NCBI RefSeq assembly: GCF_018403745.1
Contig: NZ_BOVP01000003.1
Location: forward strand, 333,582 to 397,581
Source of the DNA: Lactococcus formosensis
GTDB taxonomy: Bacteria > Bacillota > Bacilli > Lactobacillales > Streptococcaceae
Reading direction: 5' to 3'
Length of the DNA: 64,000 nt
Within the stretch, counting starts at the first letter, position 1. Each line of letters starts with the position of its first letter. The notes beneath the pieces were generated by a model, which was given only the letters and a program-made list of their open reading frames with translations, did not search any database and was not told where the DNA came from. The position numbers and the translations under genes were made by a program. Of this stretch, positions 51,988 to 60,989 are shown piece after piece.

Positions 51988-54606
51988 ATGTCACAAGCAA
52001 AAAAACGTGTTTATAACTTTACAGAAGGTTCAAAAGAACAAAAGGATCTTTTAGGAGGAAAAGGAGCAAATCTTGCAGAGATGACTGGGATTGGTTTACC
52101 AGTACCCAAAGGATTTACCATTACTACAGAAGCTTGCTTAGAGTATCTGGATTCGAAAAAATTATTGCCTGAGTTGGTTAAGGAAATAGAAGAGCATATT
52201 GCTAGGCTAGAAAACGAAACGGGAAAGAAATTTGCAGATGAGGAAAATCCGCTTTTAGTTTCGGTCAGAAGTGGCTCAAAATTTTCAATGCCGGGCATGA
52301 TGGATACTATTTTGAATTTAGGTTTAAACCATCAAAGTGTTGAAATCTTTGCCCGCAAGACCGAGAATCCTGTGTTTGCGTATGATTGTTACCGTCGTTT
52401 AATCCAAATGTTTGGCGATGTGGTTAAAGGTGTTGATAAAAATATTTTTGAAGAAGCACTAACGTTATATAAAGCGGCCCAAGGTTACAGTTCTGATATT
52501 GAGATGAAAGCGGAAGATTGGAAGGAGATTATTCAACAATTTACCACAATCTATCTGAAGGAAGTGGGTGAAAACTTCCCCCAAGATCCATCCGAACAAC
52601 TTTATGCGGCTGTAGAAGCGGTGTTTGCTTCTTGGAATAATCCTCGTGCTGTAACATATCGTCGTATCCATGAAATCTCCGATAACCTTGGAACAGCCGT
52701 TAATATCCAAGAAATGGTTTTTGGTAATACAGGGGGGAACAGTGGCACAGGTGTTGCATTTACACGCAATCCTGCAACAGGGGAAGCAGGTGTTTTTGGA
52801 GAATTTTTGCTAAATGCTCAAGGAGAAGATGTTGTTGCAGGGATTCGGACACCACGTCCAATACAAGAGTTGAAACAAGATCAACCTGCGATTTATATGC
52901 AATTTGAGAAAATATGTCATCAGTTGGAAGCTCATTATCAAGATATGCAAGATATCGAGTTCACCATAGAAGAGGGAAAACTCTTCATTCTTCAAACACG
53001 TAATGGCAAACGAACAGCAAAGGCTGCCTTTAAAATTGCAACGCAAATGGCAGAAGATGGCGTAATAAGTAAGGAGGAGAGTCTGAAACGCTTAACACCT
53101 TCAATGATTACCCAGCTGCTTCATCCTGTGTTTGATGAACAAATGTTGGCGGAGAGTAAATCTGTGGCAAAGGGTTTACCTGCAAGTCCTGGTGCAGCAT
53201 CTGGCAGAGTCTATTTCCATGCGCAAGATGCGCAAAAAGCGCATGCAGCTGGGCAAAAAGTTATCCTTCTTAGAACAGAAACTTCACCAGAAGATATTGA
53301 AGGCATGGTTGTGAGTGAGGCTATTGTCACTTCTCGTGGAGGAATGACCTCTCATGCTGCTGTCGTAGCACGAGGAATGGGGGTGTGCTGCGTGGTTGGA
53401 GGCGAACAATTAACGATTAATGAAAAGCTCAAACAAGCATACGATGGTACACAGACCATAAAAGAAGGGGATTTACTCTCAGTAGATGGTACAACAGGAA
53501 AAATCTACCGCGGGGCAATTAAACTCGATAAGACGCAAGATTTGGAGCTTTTAGTAAAAGTACTCAGATGGGCCTCTCAAATAGGCAATATGCAGGTAAG
53601 AGCAAATGCTGAAACTGTAGAAGATATCAGAGCTGCATTGGAGTTTGGTGCAAGCGGTATTGGTTTGGCACGTACAGAACATATGTTCTTTGGGAAAGAG
53701 CGGATCTTGGAAATGCGTAAAATGTTCCTCTCTGAGGATCAAGTGCAGCGCAAGCAATCGCTTGAGACCCTTAAAGCATTCCAGAAAAAGGATTTTGCTG
53801 AAATTTTGAGTCTGACGGAAGGAATGCCATGTACGATTCGCCTTTTAGATCCACCGCTTCACGAGTTTATGCCTAAAACTAAGGAAGAATATGAGCAAGT
53901 GGCTGAAGCGTGTGGACAAACGGTTGACTTTATTATGCAAAGAGGTAAAGATCTTGAAGAGTTCAATCCGATGCTGGGGCATCGCGGTTGTCGTTTAGCC
54001 ATCACCTATCCCGAAATATATGAAATGCAGGTTGAAGCAATAATGGAAGCTGCTTTGGAACTCGCTAAAACAGGAAAGCAAGTCAAACCAGAGATTATGA
54101 TTCCTTTAGTTGCTGAAGAAAAAGAATTGACCTATCTTAAAAAGGCATTGGAAGACAAAATCCAACTTGTCTTTGAGAAACACCAGATGAAAATTGCCTA
54201 TAAAATCGGTGCAATGCTTGAAATTCCAAGAGCTTGTTTGACGGCAGATCAGCTGGCGACATCAGCACAGTTCTTTAGCTTTGGTACCAATGACCTGACA
54301 CAATTAACGTATGGTTTTTCTCGTGATGATTCGGTCAAATTTTTACCAGACTATATTGATAAGGGTATTTTAGAAGATGATCCCTTTCAACATTTGGATC
54401 AAAAAGGGGTAGGAAGTTTGATGCAAACGGCGATAGCGCTTGTCAAACCACAACATAAAGATATAAGTTTTGGGGTATGTGGCGAAGTTGGTGGCGATCC
54501 AGACTCCGTTTCTTTCCTTCAAAAAATCGGATTGGATTATGTTTCGTGCTCACCATATCGTGTTCCAGCGGTTCTGCTTACTGTTGCACAGATGAGTATC
54601 GAGTAA
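51988..54606 (+). CDS. ppdK: Pyruvate, phosphate dikinase
   Basis: 872 aa. Interconverts pyruvate + ATP + Pi and PEP + AMP + PPi. The N-terminal ATP-grasp (DLLGGKGANLAEMTGIGLPV, MPGMMDTILNLGL) is followed by the swivelling His456 in GGMTSHAAVVARG with the regulatory Thr two residues before it, and the C-terminal PEP barrel with Cys831 in GVCGEVGGD. Numbering is close to Clostridium symbiosum PPDK. The start at 51988 (MSQAKKRVYNF) has AAAGGAG; an upstream ATG at 51964 lies in the operator. Regulated by CcpN (transcription) and PDRP (activity) by family inference. Confidence 0.95.
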   Translation: MSQAKKRVYNFTEGSKEQKDLLGGKGANLAEMTGIGLPVPKGFTITTEACLEYLDSKKLLPELVKEIEEHIARLENETGKKFADEENPLLVSVRSGSKFSMPGMMDTILNLGLNHQSVEIFARKTENPVFAYDCYRRLIQMFGDVVKGVDKNIFEEALTLYKAAQGYSSDIEMKAEDWKEIIQQFTTIYLKEVGENFPQDPSEQLYAAVEAVFASWNNPRAVTYRRIHEISDNLGTAVNIQEMVFGNTGGNSGTGVAFTRNPATGEAGVFGEFLLNAQGEDVVAGIRTPRPIQELKQDQPAIYMQFEKICHQLEAHYQDMQDIEFTIEEGKLFILQTRNGKRTAKAAFKIATQMAEDGVISKEESLKRLTPSMITQLLHPVFDEQMLAESKSVAKGLPASPGAASGRVYFHAQDAQKAHAAGQKVILLRTETSPEDIEGMVVSEAIVTSRGGMTSHAAVVARGMGVCCVVGGEQLTINEKLKQAYDGTQTIKEGDLLSVDGTTGKIYRGAIKLDKTQDLELLVKVLRWASQIGNMQVRANAETVEDIRAALEFGASGIGLARTEHMFFGKERILEMRKMFLSEDQVQRKQSLETLKAFQKKDFAEILSLTEGMPCTIRLLDPPLHEFMPKTKEEYEQVAEACGQTVDFIMQRGKDLEEFNPMLGHRGCRLAITYPEIYEMQVEAIMEAALELAKTGKQVKPEIMIPLVAEEKELTYLKKALEDKIQLVFEKHQMKIAYKIGAMLEIPRACLTADQLATSAQFFSFGTNDLTQLTYGFSRDDSVKFLPDYIDKGILEDDPFQHLDQKGVGSLMQTAIALVKPQHKDISFGVCGEVGGDPDSVSFLQKIGLDYVSCSPYRVPAVLLTVAQMSIE

Positions 54607-54614
54607 GAAGATGT

Positions 54615-54648
54615 AAAAAAACCTTCGGCAAGAAGCGAAGGTTTTTTT
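54615..54648. terminator. Terminator between ppdK and psiE
   Basis: AAAAAACCTTCG, 8-nt loop, CGAAGGTTTTTTT. Confidence 0.85.
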
Positions 54649-54649
54649 A

Positions 54650-55048
54650 TTATTTTAAATCGCCCCAACGGTTTAAAAGAACTGTTCCAATGATGAGGAC
54701 TAAAATTGCCGAACATTGGAGGAACAGACTAAGTTGAGAGGTTTCGTGATTTGAAATCAAAAGTCGGACGATAGAAGCAACTGCTATATAGATATATTTC
54801 TTGATTGTTGGGTGATCATTATCGGAGAGATAGTGAATAATCAACTCTAAGAATTCCAAGAAGAGGAAAAAAGTTAGGATACGGTCAATGATGTCGTAGA
54901 AACTGTAATCAATAAACCCAGTAGTGAATGAGGAGAGAAGTACCCAGATCTCTTTAAACATAAGAAAGGCAATGACAAGCCCGAGTAAACTTAAACAGAC
55001 TTTTATAATGACATTAAAAGTTTTTGATAAAAAATTAAATTGAGTCAA
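54650..55048 (-). CDS. psiE: PsiE family membrane protein
   Basis: 132 aa with four membrane segments; YDIIDRILTFFLFLEFLELI (split from a longer conserved block) and IKKYIYIAVASIVRLLI are the PsiE signature (phosphate-starvation-inducible in E. coli). Function unclear. Ribosome site AGGTTCTCA is weak. Convergent with ppdK. Confidence 0.8.
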   Translation of the reverse strand: MTQFNFLSKTFNVIIKVCLSLLGLVIAFLMFKEIWVLLSSFTTGFIDYSFYDIIDRILTFFLFLEFLELIIHYLSDNDHPTIKKYIYIAVASIVRLLISNHETSQLSLFLQCSAILVLIIGTVLLNRWGDLK

Positions 55049-55244
55049 ATGAGAACCTCCGTGATTAGTCGTGTAATTTTATAATTCTAGTATAGCACAG
55101 GGACATAGGCTTTGAGGAGGAATTAGACTTGGAAAAATGAATTGAATATTTGAAAATAAGGAAAGTCTTATTAAAAAGATATGTTTTCTTATCACATTAT
55201 CTCAATGTATAAATTATCCCTATCGGAATTCCAGAGTTTCTAAA

Positions 55245-55273
55245 TTGTTTTTTACCTTAGACTGTGGGATAAT
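55245..55273 (+). promoter_or_regulatory. Promoter of VOC gene
   Basis: TTGTTT (55245-55250), 17 nt, GATAAT (55268-55273). The preceding ~190 bp after psiE hold nothing I can support. Confidence 0.5.
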
Positions 55274-55344
55274 CAATGTAAAAGAAGAAGGTGCGTTTTA
55301 GAGCAAGTCACCATCTGTTTACTTTATAGAAAAGAGAAAATACT

Positions 55345-55725
55345 ATGATTAATCTTTGTAATATGCTTTATGTTTCCGATGTTCCAAAACATGCAGAATT
55401 TTGGACTAAAGTTGGTTTGAAAGAACTTCGTCGCCAAGGTTCAGGATTGCAAGAAACGGTGATTTTCGCAGTGGATGCGGATGCTCCTAGCGCCCGCATT
55501 CAGTTATGGAATCTTGACTTTATTCGTCAAAATTCACCAGAAGTAGCGGATATGAAAGGCTCTATGCTCTTTACTGTGGATGACTTAGAAGAATGGCATG
55601 CGCGTGTCTCTAAAGCAACGAACACAGCAAGCGCAATCAATGATTTTCAAGGTATGGTGAATTTTAATTTCCAAGATCCTGATGGAAATTATTATGCATT
55701 TGCGAAGTCTGAATTACCAGAGTGA
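55345..55725 (+). CDS. VOC/glyoxalase family protein
   Basis: 126 aa, a single-domain VOC fold: MLYVSDVPKHAEFWTKVGLK at the N-terminus, IQLWNLDFI, GSMLFTVDDLEEWHARV and the C-terminal FNFQDPDGNYYAFAKSE. Similar proteins are antibiotic-resistance-like or glyoxalase-like; the substrate is unknown. Monocistronic, convergent with the polymerase operon. Confidence 0.8.
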   Translation: MINLCNMLYVSDVPKHAEFWTKVGLKELRRQGSGLQETVIFAVDADAPSARIQLWNLDFIRQNSPEVADMKGSMLFTVDDLEEWHARVSKATNTASAINDFQGMVNFNFQDPDGNYYAFAKSELPE

Positions 55726-55736
55726 TGTGCAAAATT

Positions 55737-55919
55737 TTAATCGTCTGATTTTGAAGTTGCTTTCTTTGATGATATTTCACTTTCTAATTCCTCTTTCTCT
55801 CTTAATTTTCGTTGCGCCTCAGACAATTCTCCTGTGGTGAAAGCACCCCATTTCATCATCCCTCTATCTTGATAGTTACGGATGGATTCGTAAGGGCTAT
55901 ATGAGCGATCAACTGTCAT
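55737..55919 (-). CDS. YolD-like protein
   Basis: 60 aa: SPYESIRNYQDRGMMKWGAF then TTGELSEAQRKL, the YolD pattern (M-K-W-x-P/A-F-x-x). YolD-like proteins are usually encoded with UmuC-type polymerases, as here, overlapping by 11 bp. ATG 55919 has GGAGGAG upstream; earlier in-frame ATG 55952 is inside the polymerase gene without a ribosome site. Confidence 0.8.
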   Translation of the reverse strand: MTVDRSYSPYESIRNYQDRGMMKWGAFTTGELSEAQRKLREKEELESEISSKKATSKSDD

Positions 55920-57360
55920 TCTTCTCTCCTCCTGCGGCAGCGTGGCCGCCAATCATTTTATTTCTTTCTAAAACTCTAGAGCCAGCTGTCAAAATGCTGG
56001 CTTTTTGAATGGCTGTAAAGTCAAATTTATCACGTATTTCATCGATGGCATTTTGCAGAGCTTCCTGTTTTTGATGAGCGATGATCTTAGGCTCATGAGA
56101 GAGCATTGTCTCAAAAAGATTAAGCTGTTTGATATTTTCACTGGATAAATCAAAACCACCAATACCGATTTCTCTTACAACCTCATCACGATATTTTTTT
56201 CTAAAGAGCCGCAAAAATTCGGCTTGTATATCCGTCGTACTCTGAGTAGGTTCGATTTTACTGGATATTTTTATCGAGGAAGAGTATTCTTTGTAAGAAG
56301 GTTTGACGTAGAGAAAGAGACCGCCTGCTAGTTTTTTCCCCTTACGAAGTCGAATAGCAAGATGTTCAGCCATTTCTTTAATTACGAGTTCAATTTCATC
56401 TTGTTGTACATAATCGCGCGGCAAAATCTGACTGTTACTGTAGCTTTCTGATTTTTTATGGTGCTTCTCACGGACATTGGTTTCATCAATACCATGTGCA
56501 TGAAAAAATTGTTGCAGTCCAACAACGCCCATTTTTCGTTTAATCCGATCAGGGTTCGCATGAGCCAGATCCTTGATAGAATATATTCCTAACTTGTTGA
56601 ATCGTTTCTCTGTCCGTCTCCCAATCCCCCAAAAGTCAGTCATCTTCGAAAGTGTCCAAACTTTTTCAGGAACATCTTCGTATCGGATGAGCGCCCGCAT
56701 AGTTGTACTGTGCTTGGCATAATTATCCATGGCGAGTTTGGCAAGCAAAGGATTGTCCCCCATTCCTACAGTTACATACAAACCCATCTGATCAAGGACT
56801 TTTTTCTGTAAATCTCGCGCTAACAAATCCATCTGTTCATATTTATCTTTGACTTTAGGGTAGAACAGGTTCAGAGATTCTGTAACATCAAGGAAGGATT
56901 CGTCAATAGAATAGGAGTGGATTTCTTCAGAAGAAGTGTAATTAGCGAGGAGTTGCTGCATCTCAATATTCTTATCGATATAAAGTGCCATCTGCGGTGG
57001 GACGATATGTGTGCGTTTAGCCCAGCTTTCAATAAAAGCGACATGTTGCATGGAGGGTTCTGTACGTTGCCCATAAATGTCAGTATGCTTGGCATACCAA
57101 CGCCGATAGTTAAATTTCCTATTTTCCAGTAAAAAAGGTAAATCTGCAGCACGACTGACGTTGGATTTACCAAAAATCTCTTTAAATTTAGGACTAGAAG
57201 CTAAGATGAGGCCATAAGAATGATCTGAACGACTCATGACGCAAAGAGAGGTTTCTAAAGGGTGAAGTCCTCGCTCGACGCATTCGATAGAAGCATAATT
57301 GGATTTTACATCCTCAAAAAAGATTGCGCGCCGCGGCTCACGTGTATAGTCAATAAACAT
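55909..57360 (-). CDS. umuC: UmuC-type Y-family DNA polymerase
   Basis: 483-aa translesion polymerase. The palm has FFEDVKSNYASIECVERGL and the catalytic acids in YSIDESFLDVTESL. Thumb HhH IKDLAHANPDRIKRKMGVVG and little-finger domain (YVKPSYKEYSSSIKIS) follow. The N-terminal DYTREPRRAIFFEDVKSNYA pattern is that of Gram-positive UmuC/UvrX proteins on chromosomes and plasmids. Expected to be damage-induced; an inverted repeat lies at its start site. Operon with yolD-like gene. Confidence 0.9.
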   Translation of the reverse strand: MFIDYTREPRRAIFFEDVKSNYASIECVERGLHPLETSLCVMSRSDHSYGLILASSPKFKEIFGKSNVSRAADLPFLLENRKFNYRRWYAKHTDIYGQRTEPSMQHVAFIESWAKRTHIVPPQMALYIDKNIEMQQLLANYTSSEEIHSYSIDESFLDVTESLNLFYPKVKDKYEQMDLLARDLQKKVLDQMGLYVTVGMGDNPLLAKLAMDNYAKHSTTMRALIRYEDVPEKVWTLSKMTDFWGIGRRTEKRFNKLGIYSIKDLAHANPDRIKRKMGVVGLQQFFHAHGIDETNVREKHHKKSESYSNSQILPRDYVQQDEIELVIKEMAEHLAIRLRKGKKLAGGLFLYVKPSYKEYSSSIKISSKIEPTQSTTDIQAEFLRLFRKKYRDEVVREIGIGGFDLSSENIKQLNLFETMLSHEPKIIAHQKQEALQNAIDEIRDKFDFTAIQKASILTAGSRVLERNKMIGGHAAAGGEKNDS

Positions 57361-57376
57361 TTAATATCCTTTAGTA

Positions 57377-57401
57377 AATATTGGTTTATTCAATATTATA
57401 T
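57377..57401 (-). promoter_or_regulatory. umuC promoter and candidate operator
   Basis: Inverted repeat AATATTG (57377-57383), 7 nt, CAATATT (57391-57397), directly at the predicted start. On the reverse strand TTGTTT, 17 nt, TATAAT (57396-57401) forms the promoter. The repressor is unknown (an HdiR-like SOS repressor is plausible). Confidence 0.55.
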
Positions 57402-57820
57402 ACCTAAAAGAGACGTAAAACAACTGAAAATATCCATAAAATCAATATTTAGTCGTTGGGTAATCCCAATGACATTGTATAAAAAAGTTGTAATGAAAAA
57501 GACCCCACACTGGAGGAAGGGAGGGTGATTATTGCTATAGGAACTTCGCCTATTGTTGCAAAATCTCTGCATGCTTGTCTTAGGAGCACGTGACTTGTTA
57601 TAGGTAAAAGACGTGACATTACTCATCAATACTATAGTAGAAGGGTAGGAGGAGGTATCTGCACGTCTCAAAGGACAACGACAAAATCCTGCTCACTATG
57701 TAAAAAATATTTTGAAGGAATAAAAAGTATAAATATTGGAAAGAGAAAATAACAAAGAGTACAATAATTAATAGAGATTAGATTAATAATGCAAATGAAT
57801 TAAAAATTAGGAGGGATTTC
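57402..57820. other. Gene-free stretch between umuC and M20 deacylase
   Basis: No gene I can support; a reverse-strand open frame at 57396-57671 has no ribosome site and low-complexity, unlikely composition. It contains the palindrome TTGGGTAATCCCAA (57456-57469), another CAATATT (57443-57449), and an AGGAGG at 57649-57654 followed by no convincing open frame, which hints at gene decay. Confidence 0.4.
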
Positions 57821-58960
57821 ATGGAAAAAGAAGAAAAAGTTAAAATTTTACAAGATTTGATAAAAATCAAATCGATTAACGGTAATGAAGAAGAAGTCGC
57901 TACTTATTTACAAAACTTATTGAAGAATCACGGAATTGACTCTAAATTAATTAAATATGCTGAAGGTCGTAGCAGTTTAGTAGCCGAAATCAAGAAAGGC
58001 TCAAGTCATCGAGTTTTAGGACTGACGGGACATATGGACGTAGTCGATATTGGTAATGAAGAACTTTGGACATATCCACCTTTTTCTGCGACTATTGATG
58101 GTGATAAATTATATGGACGTGGTTCAACAGACATGAAATCTGGGCTTGCAGCTATCACGATTGCAATGATTGAATTAAAAGAAGCCGATGTTAATTTTGA
58201 TGGTACAGTCCGTTTGCTAGCTACAGTAGGTGAAGAAGTCGGAGAACTTGGCGGTCGTCAGCTCACAGAACTCGGCTATGCGGATGATTTATCCGGCTTG
58301 ATTATCGCTGAACCTACCAACTATAATTTGGTCTACACGCACATGGGTTCGATTAACTATTCTGTCGTCTCGGAAGGTAAGGCTGCGCATAGCTCGCAAC
58401 CTCAAGAAGGCTTTAATGCAATTAACCACCTGAATGAATTCATTACTGCTATTAACGCTGAAATGGCCCAAATTGCTGAAGAATATCCTGATTCAGAACT
58501 TGGTACCACTATTCATAATATCACTGTTATCCGAGGGGGAGATCAAGTGAATGCTATCCCTGGGGAAGCCAGACTTGAAGGAAATATCCGAAGTGTGCCA
58601 ACCTATGATAATGATAAAATTAAAGCTAAACTTCAAGAAGTAGTTGATAAAGTGAATGTCGACTATGATTATAAGCTTACATTAGCCATTGACGAAGATA
58701 AAATTTCGGTGCAGTCTGATAAAAACTCAACCTTGATTCAAACTATCCAAAGCGAGTTTGAAACACCTTTGCCAGTGATTGGAATTGCAGGAACCACAGA
58801 TGCTGCAGAGTTTGTTAAAGCCAAAAATAAATTTGACTTTGTTGTCTTTGGTCCAGGAGTGAGCACCCTTCCTCACCAAATCAATGAATACGTTGAAATT
58901 TCAAATTACTTAGATATGATAGGTACTTACCAAAATATTGCTAAAAAATATTTAGGTTAA
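57821..58960 (+). CDS. M20 family ArgE/DapE-type deacylase
   Basis: 379-aa zinc amidohydrolase. GLTGHMDVVDIG (first metal His/Asp), GRGSTDMKSGLAA (bridging Asp), GEEVGELGGRQL (catalytic and metal Glu) and the C-terminal HQINEYV His are in place. Candidate reactions are N-succinyl-diaminopimelate or acetylornithine deacylation; an isolated gene gives no pathway context. Ribosome site AGGAGG. A T-rich hairpin follows. Confidence 0.85.
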   Translation: MEKEEKVKILQDLIKIKSINGNEEEVATYLQNLLKNHGIDSKLIKYAEGRSSLVAEIKKGSSHRVLGLTGHMDVVDIGNEELWTYPPFSATIDGDKLYGRGSTDMKSGLAAITIAMIELKEADVNFDGTVRLLATVGEEVGELGGRQLTELGYADDLSGLIIAEPTNYNLVYTHMGSINYSVVSEGKAAHSSQPQEGFNAINHLNEFITAINAEMAQIAEEYPDSELGTTIHNITVIRGGDQVNAIPGEARLEGNIRSVPTYDNDKIKAKLQEVVDKVNVDYDYKLTLAIDEDKISVQSDKNSTLIQTIQSEFETPLPVIGIAGTTDAAEFVKAKNKFDFVVFGPGVSTLPHQINEYVEISNYLDMIGTYQNIAKKYLG

Positions 58961-58984
58961 GGTGGCTTTTAAGTATAAAAAAAC

Positions 58985-59006
58985 CAAGCAACAGCTTGTT
59001 TTTTTT
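58985..59006 (+). terminator. Terminator of M20 deacylase gene
   Basis: CAAGC, AACA loop, GCTTG, then eight T. Confidence 0.75.
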
Positions 59007-59067
59007 ATTTTCATCTCCTGAGAAGACAAAGCCACGATTTCTTTACTAAATATTGGTCCATAAAATA

Positions 59068-59724
59068 CTATTGATAAAAAGAACTAAATTTTTGCTCTAA
59101 ATCAGTAAAAGCGGTGTTTAAAATTCTATCTTTATCCTGGGTTGCAGTACCCTCTGCCCGTACTAACTGAAAGTCATCAAAACCCATCATTTCTTGGAAA
59201 ATGGTTTGCATATAGTGTGGTGCAATATCGACAGATTTATATATACTATCTGCTGTATAGACCGAGCCACTGGCGAAAAGCATGAGCATCTTATAGTTGT
59301 CTCTCATCAAGCCTTCTGAAACTTTACCTTGCTCATCTGGCTCAGCAAGATAACGGAAGGTTTCGCGAGCAATCATCAGATTATCAATATAGTCCTTCAT
59401 ACGTGAGGTAATATTGAAGTTATGTAAAGGTGTGGACACAACAACTCGCTGGTGAGCTTTGAACTGTTCTAATAAAAACTGGCTGCGTTCAGCAATTTTA
59501 CTTTCAGTTGGGCTTAGTTCTTTACCGGCTGCTTGTTTGTCCCAAACACTCCAAAGTGATGTGGCTTCAATACGTGGAATATCTTCCTCATAAAGGTTCA
59601 TAATGGTTAAGTCTTTTTCTGGGTAATGTGTGTGGTAAAGCTCTATAAATTTATCTTGAAGCTGTACAGAAAAGTGCTCATGATTTGTAAATCCAGGATG
59701 TGCGTTGATCACTAAAGTTTTCAT
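59068..59724 (-). CDS. azoR: FMN-dependent NADH-azoreductase / flavodoxin-like quinone reductase
   Basis: 218 aa: KTLVINAHPGFTNHEHFSVQ at the N-terminus (FMN phosphate loop), STPLHNFNITSRMKDYIDNL (FMN contact) and FASGSVY. This is the AzoR/AcpD family, which reduces quinones and azo dyes. The start at 59724 has AGAGGA; upstream in-frame ATGs to 59844 would be read through the divergent promoter region. Divergent from a WYL regulator that probably controls it. Confidence 0.85.
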   Translation of the reverse strand: MKTLVINAHPGFTNHEHFSVQLQDKFIELYHTHYPEKDLTIMNLYEEDIPRIEATSLWSVWDKQAAGKELSPTESKIAERSQFLLEQFKAHQRVVVSTPLHNFNITSRMKDYIDNLMIARETFRYLAEPDEQGKVSEGLMRDNYKMLMLFASGSVYTADSIYKSVDIAPHYMQTIFQEMMGFDDFQLVRAEGTATQDKDRILNTAFTDLEQKFSSFYQ

Positions 59725-59766
59725 AAATAAAATCCTCTTTCTTTTGATATACTTAGTATACATTGA

Positions 59767-59791
59767 AATAGTGCCAAAATAAGTCACTATT
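59767..59791. promoter_or_regulatory. Candidate operator between azoR and WYL regulator
   Basis: AATAGTG (59767-59773), 11 nt, CACTATT (59785-59791); near it lies TATACTTAGTATA (palindromic, containing -10-like hexamers for both directions). Confidence 0.5.
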
Positions 59792-59809
59792 AAAACGGAG
59801 AAAAATAAA

Positions 59810-60745
59810 ATGGAAAAATCAGTACGTCTGAACCAAGAACTCATCTACCTCAGCGACAAACACGAGTTTCAACTCAAAGACCTCATGAGAGAATTTGATA
59901 TTTCGCGACGGACAGCTTTACGTGATGTTGAAGCCTTGGGGCAAATGGGACTGGCCTATTACTCCGAAACAGGGAAATACGGTGGCTATAAAATCATCAA
60001 TCAAAGATTATTACCCCCTGTTTACTTTAATAGTGATGAGATTCATTCGATATTCTTTGCTCTATCTGCGCTGCAACAGCTAACCAGCACCCCTTTTGAA
60101 AAATCTTATGAACAAATCCAGCAAAAATTGTCTGTTCTTTTACCTCAAGCACAGAAAAAAGAAGTCGACAAGCTCTTGAAAGTTGTTCATTATTATAGTG
60201 TGCCACCGATTAATCCGCCAAAAGCTTTAGCCTTAATTTTGCAGTCGATTTTGGAAAGTAAGGTTGTTTCGCTGGTTTATACCCAGTATGAAAGGGCGGA
60301 GCTTCATTTACAATTTAATGAAATCTTTTATCGTGATGGGATTTGGTTTTCGAGTGCTTACGATATTTTTGCAGAGCAATGGGGCACTTATCGTTGTGAT
60401 TATATGGTTGATGTTGCTTTAGAAGAGCATCTTAAACGTACTTATACGCTGGCAGAACTCAATGACTTCCAAAAAACATATGAAAGTGAGTTTCACAATA
60501 TTCCCTTTCGCTGCCGTTTGACTAAGTTTGGTAAGGAGTCCTTTTTAAAACACCGTTATCCTAATATGGAACTGGAAGAAATAGATGGTATTTTTTATAT
60601 GACAGGCGGTTATCACGAGACAGAGTTAAACTATATGGTGCATTATTTAACGTCCTTTGGAAAACATTTAGTAGTAGAAGAGCCGCTACAGTTGAAAAAA
60701 GCTTACGTGAAGCACTTGAAGGATATGCTTTCATTGATGGAATGA
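59810..60745 (+). CDS. YafY/WYL-domain transcriptional regulator
   Basis: 311 aa. N-terminal HTH_11 (LIYLSDKHEFQLKDLMREFD, ISRRTALRDVEAL), helical linker, WYL-type effector domain (LVYTQYERAELHLQFNEIFY, WFSSAYDIFAEQWGTYRCDY) and WCX C-terminal extension. The WYL motif itself is altered to WFSSAYD-like. Likely controls the divergent azoreductase and itself. Ribosome site ACGGAGA. Confidence 0.88.
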   Translation: MEKSVRLNQELIYLSDKHEFQLKDLMREFDISRRTALRDVEALGQMGLAYYSETGKYGGYKIINQRLLPPVYFNSDEIHSIFFALSALQQLTSTPFEKSYEQIQQKLSVLLPQAQKKEVDKLLKVVHYYSVPPINPPKALALILQSILESKVVSLVYTQYERAELHLQFNEIFYRDGIWFSSAYDIFAEQWGTYRCDYMVDVALEEHLKRTYTLAELNDFQKTYESEFHNIPFRCRLTKFGKESFLKHRYPNMELEEIDGIFYMTGGYHETELNYMVHYLTSFGKHLVVEEPLQLKKAYVKHLKDMLSLME

Positions 60746-60796
60746 TTTTTATATTGAAGTCGATAAAAAGAAGAGTGTATTAGGACCCTTCACAAC

Positions 60797-60825
60797 TTGG
60801 CATTCTTTTATGTGCGGTAGACAAT
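60797..60825 (+). promoter_or_regulatory. Promoter of peptide C
   Basis: TTGGCA (60797-60802), 17 nt, GACAAT (60820-60825), 6 nt to ATG 60832; same geometry as peptides A and B. Confidence 0.45.
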
Positions 60826-60831
60826 CACCTA

Positions 60832-60927
60832 ATGCTTATCATTAGCTTGATTATCTTAGCTGTCCTGTCTGCAACCTACTATCTTATTTATCTACACGAT
60901 ACCCAGTCGTATTTACTAGAGTGCTAG
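60832..60927 (+). CDS. 31-aa membrane peptide C, predicted leaderless
   Basis: Begins MLIISLIILAVLSATYYLIY and ends SYLLEC; one hydrophobic helix then a short polar tail. No Shine-Dalgarno, but a -35/-10 pair placed so that transcription would start at the ATG. It could instead be a remnant; the open frame is short and the evidence is promoter geometry plus hydrophobic pattern. Confidence 0.35.
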   Translation: MLIISLIILAVLSATYYLIYLHDTQSYLLEC

Positions 60928-60989
60928 CAAATCATGTGGTCTTCTTGATGAAAAGTGATAAAATAATAAAAAACAAAGGAGACATAAAA

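Noticed and set aside
57396..57671. Reverse-strand open frame of 91 codons in the umuC-deacylase gap
   Set aside because: No ribosome site, it starts in a region without promoter, and the composition (Ser/Asn/Cys-rich, no domain) is unlike its neighbours.
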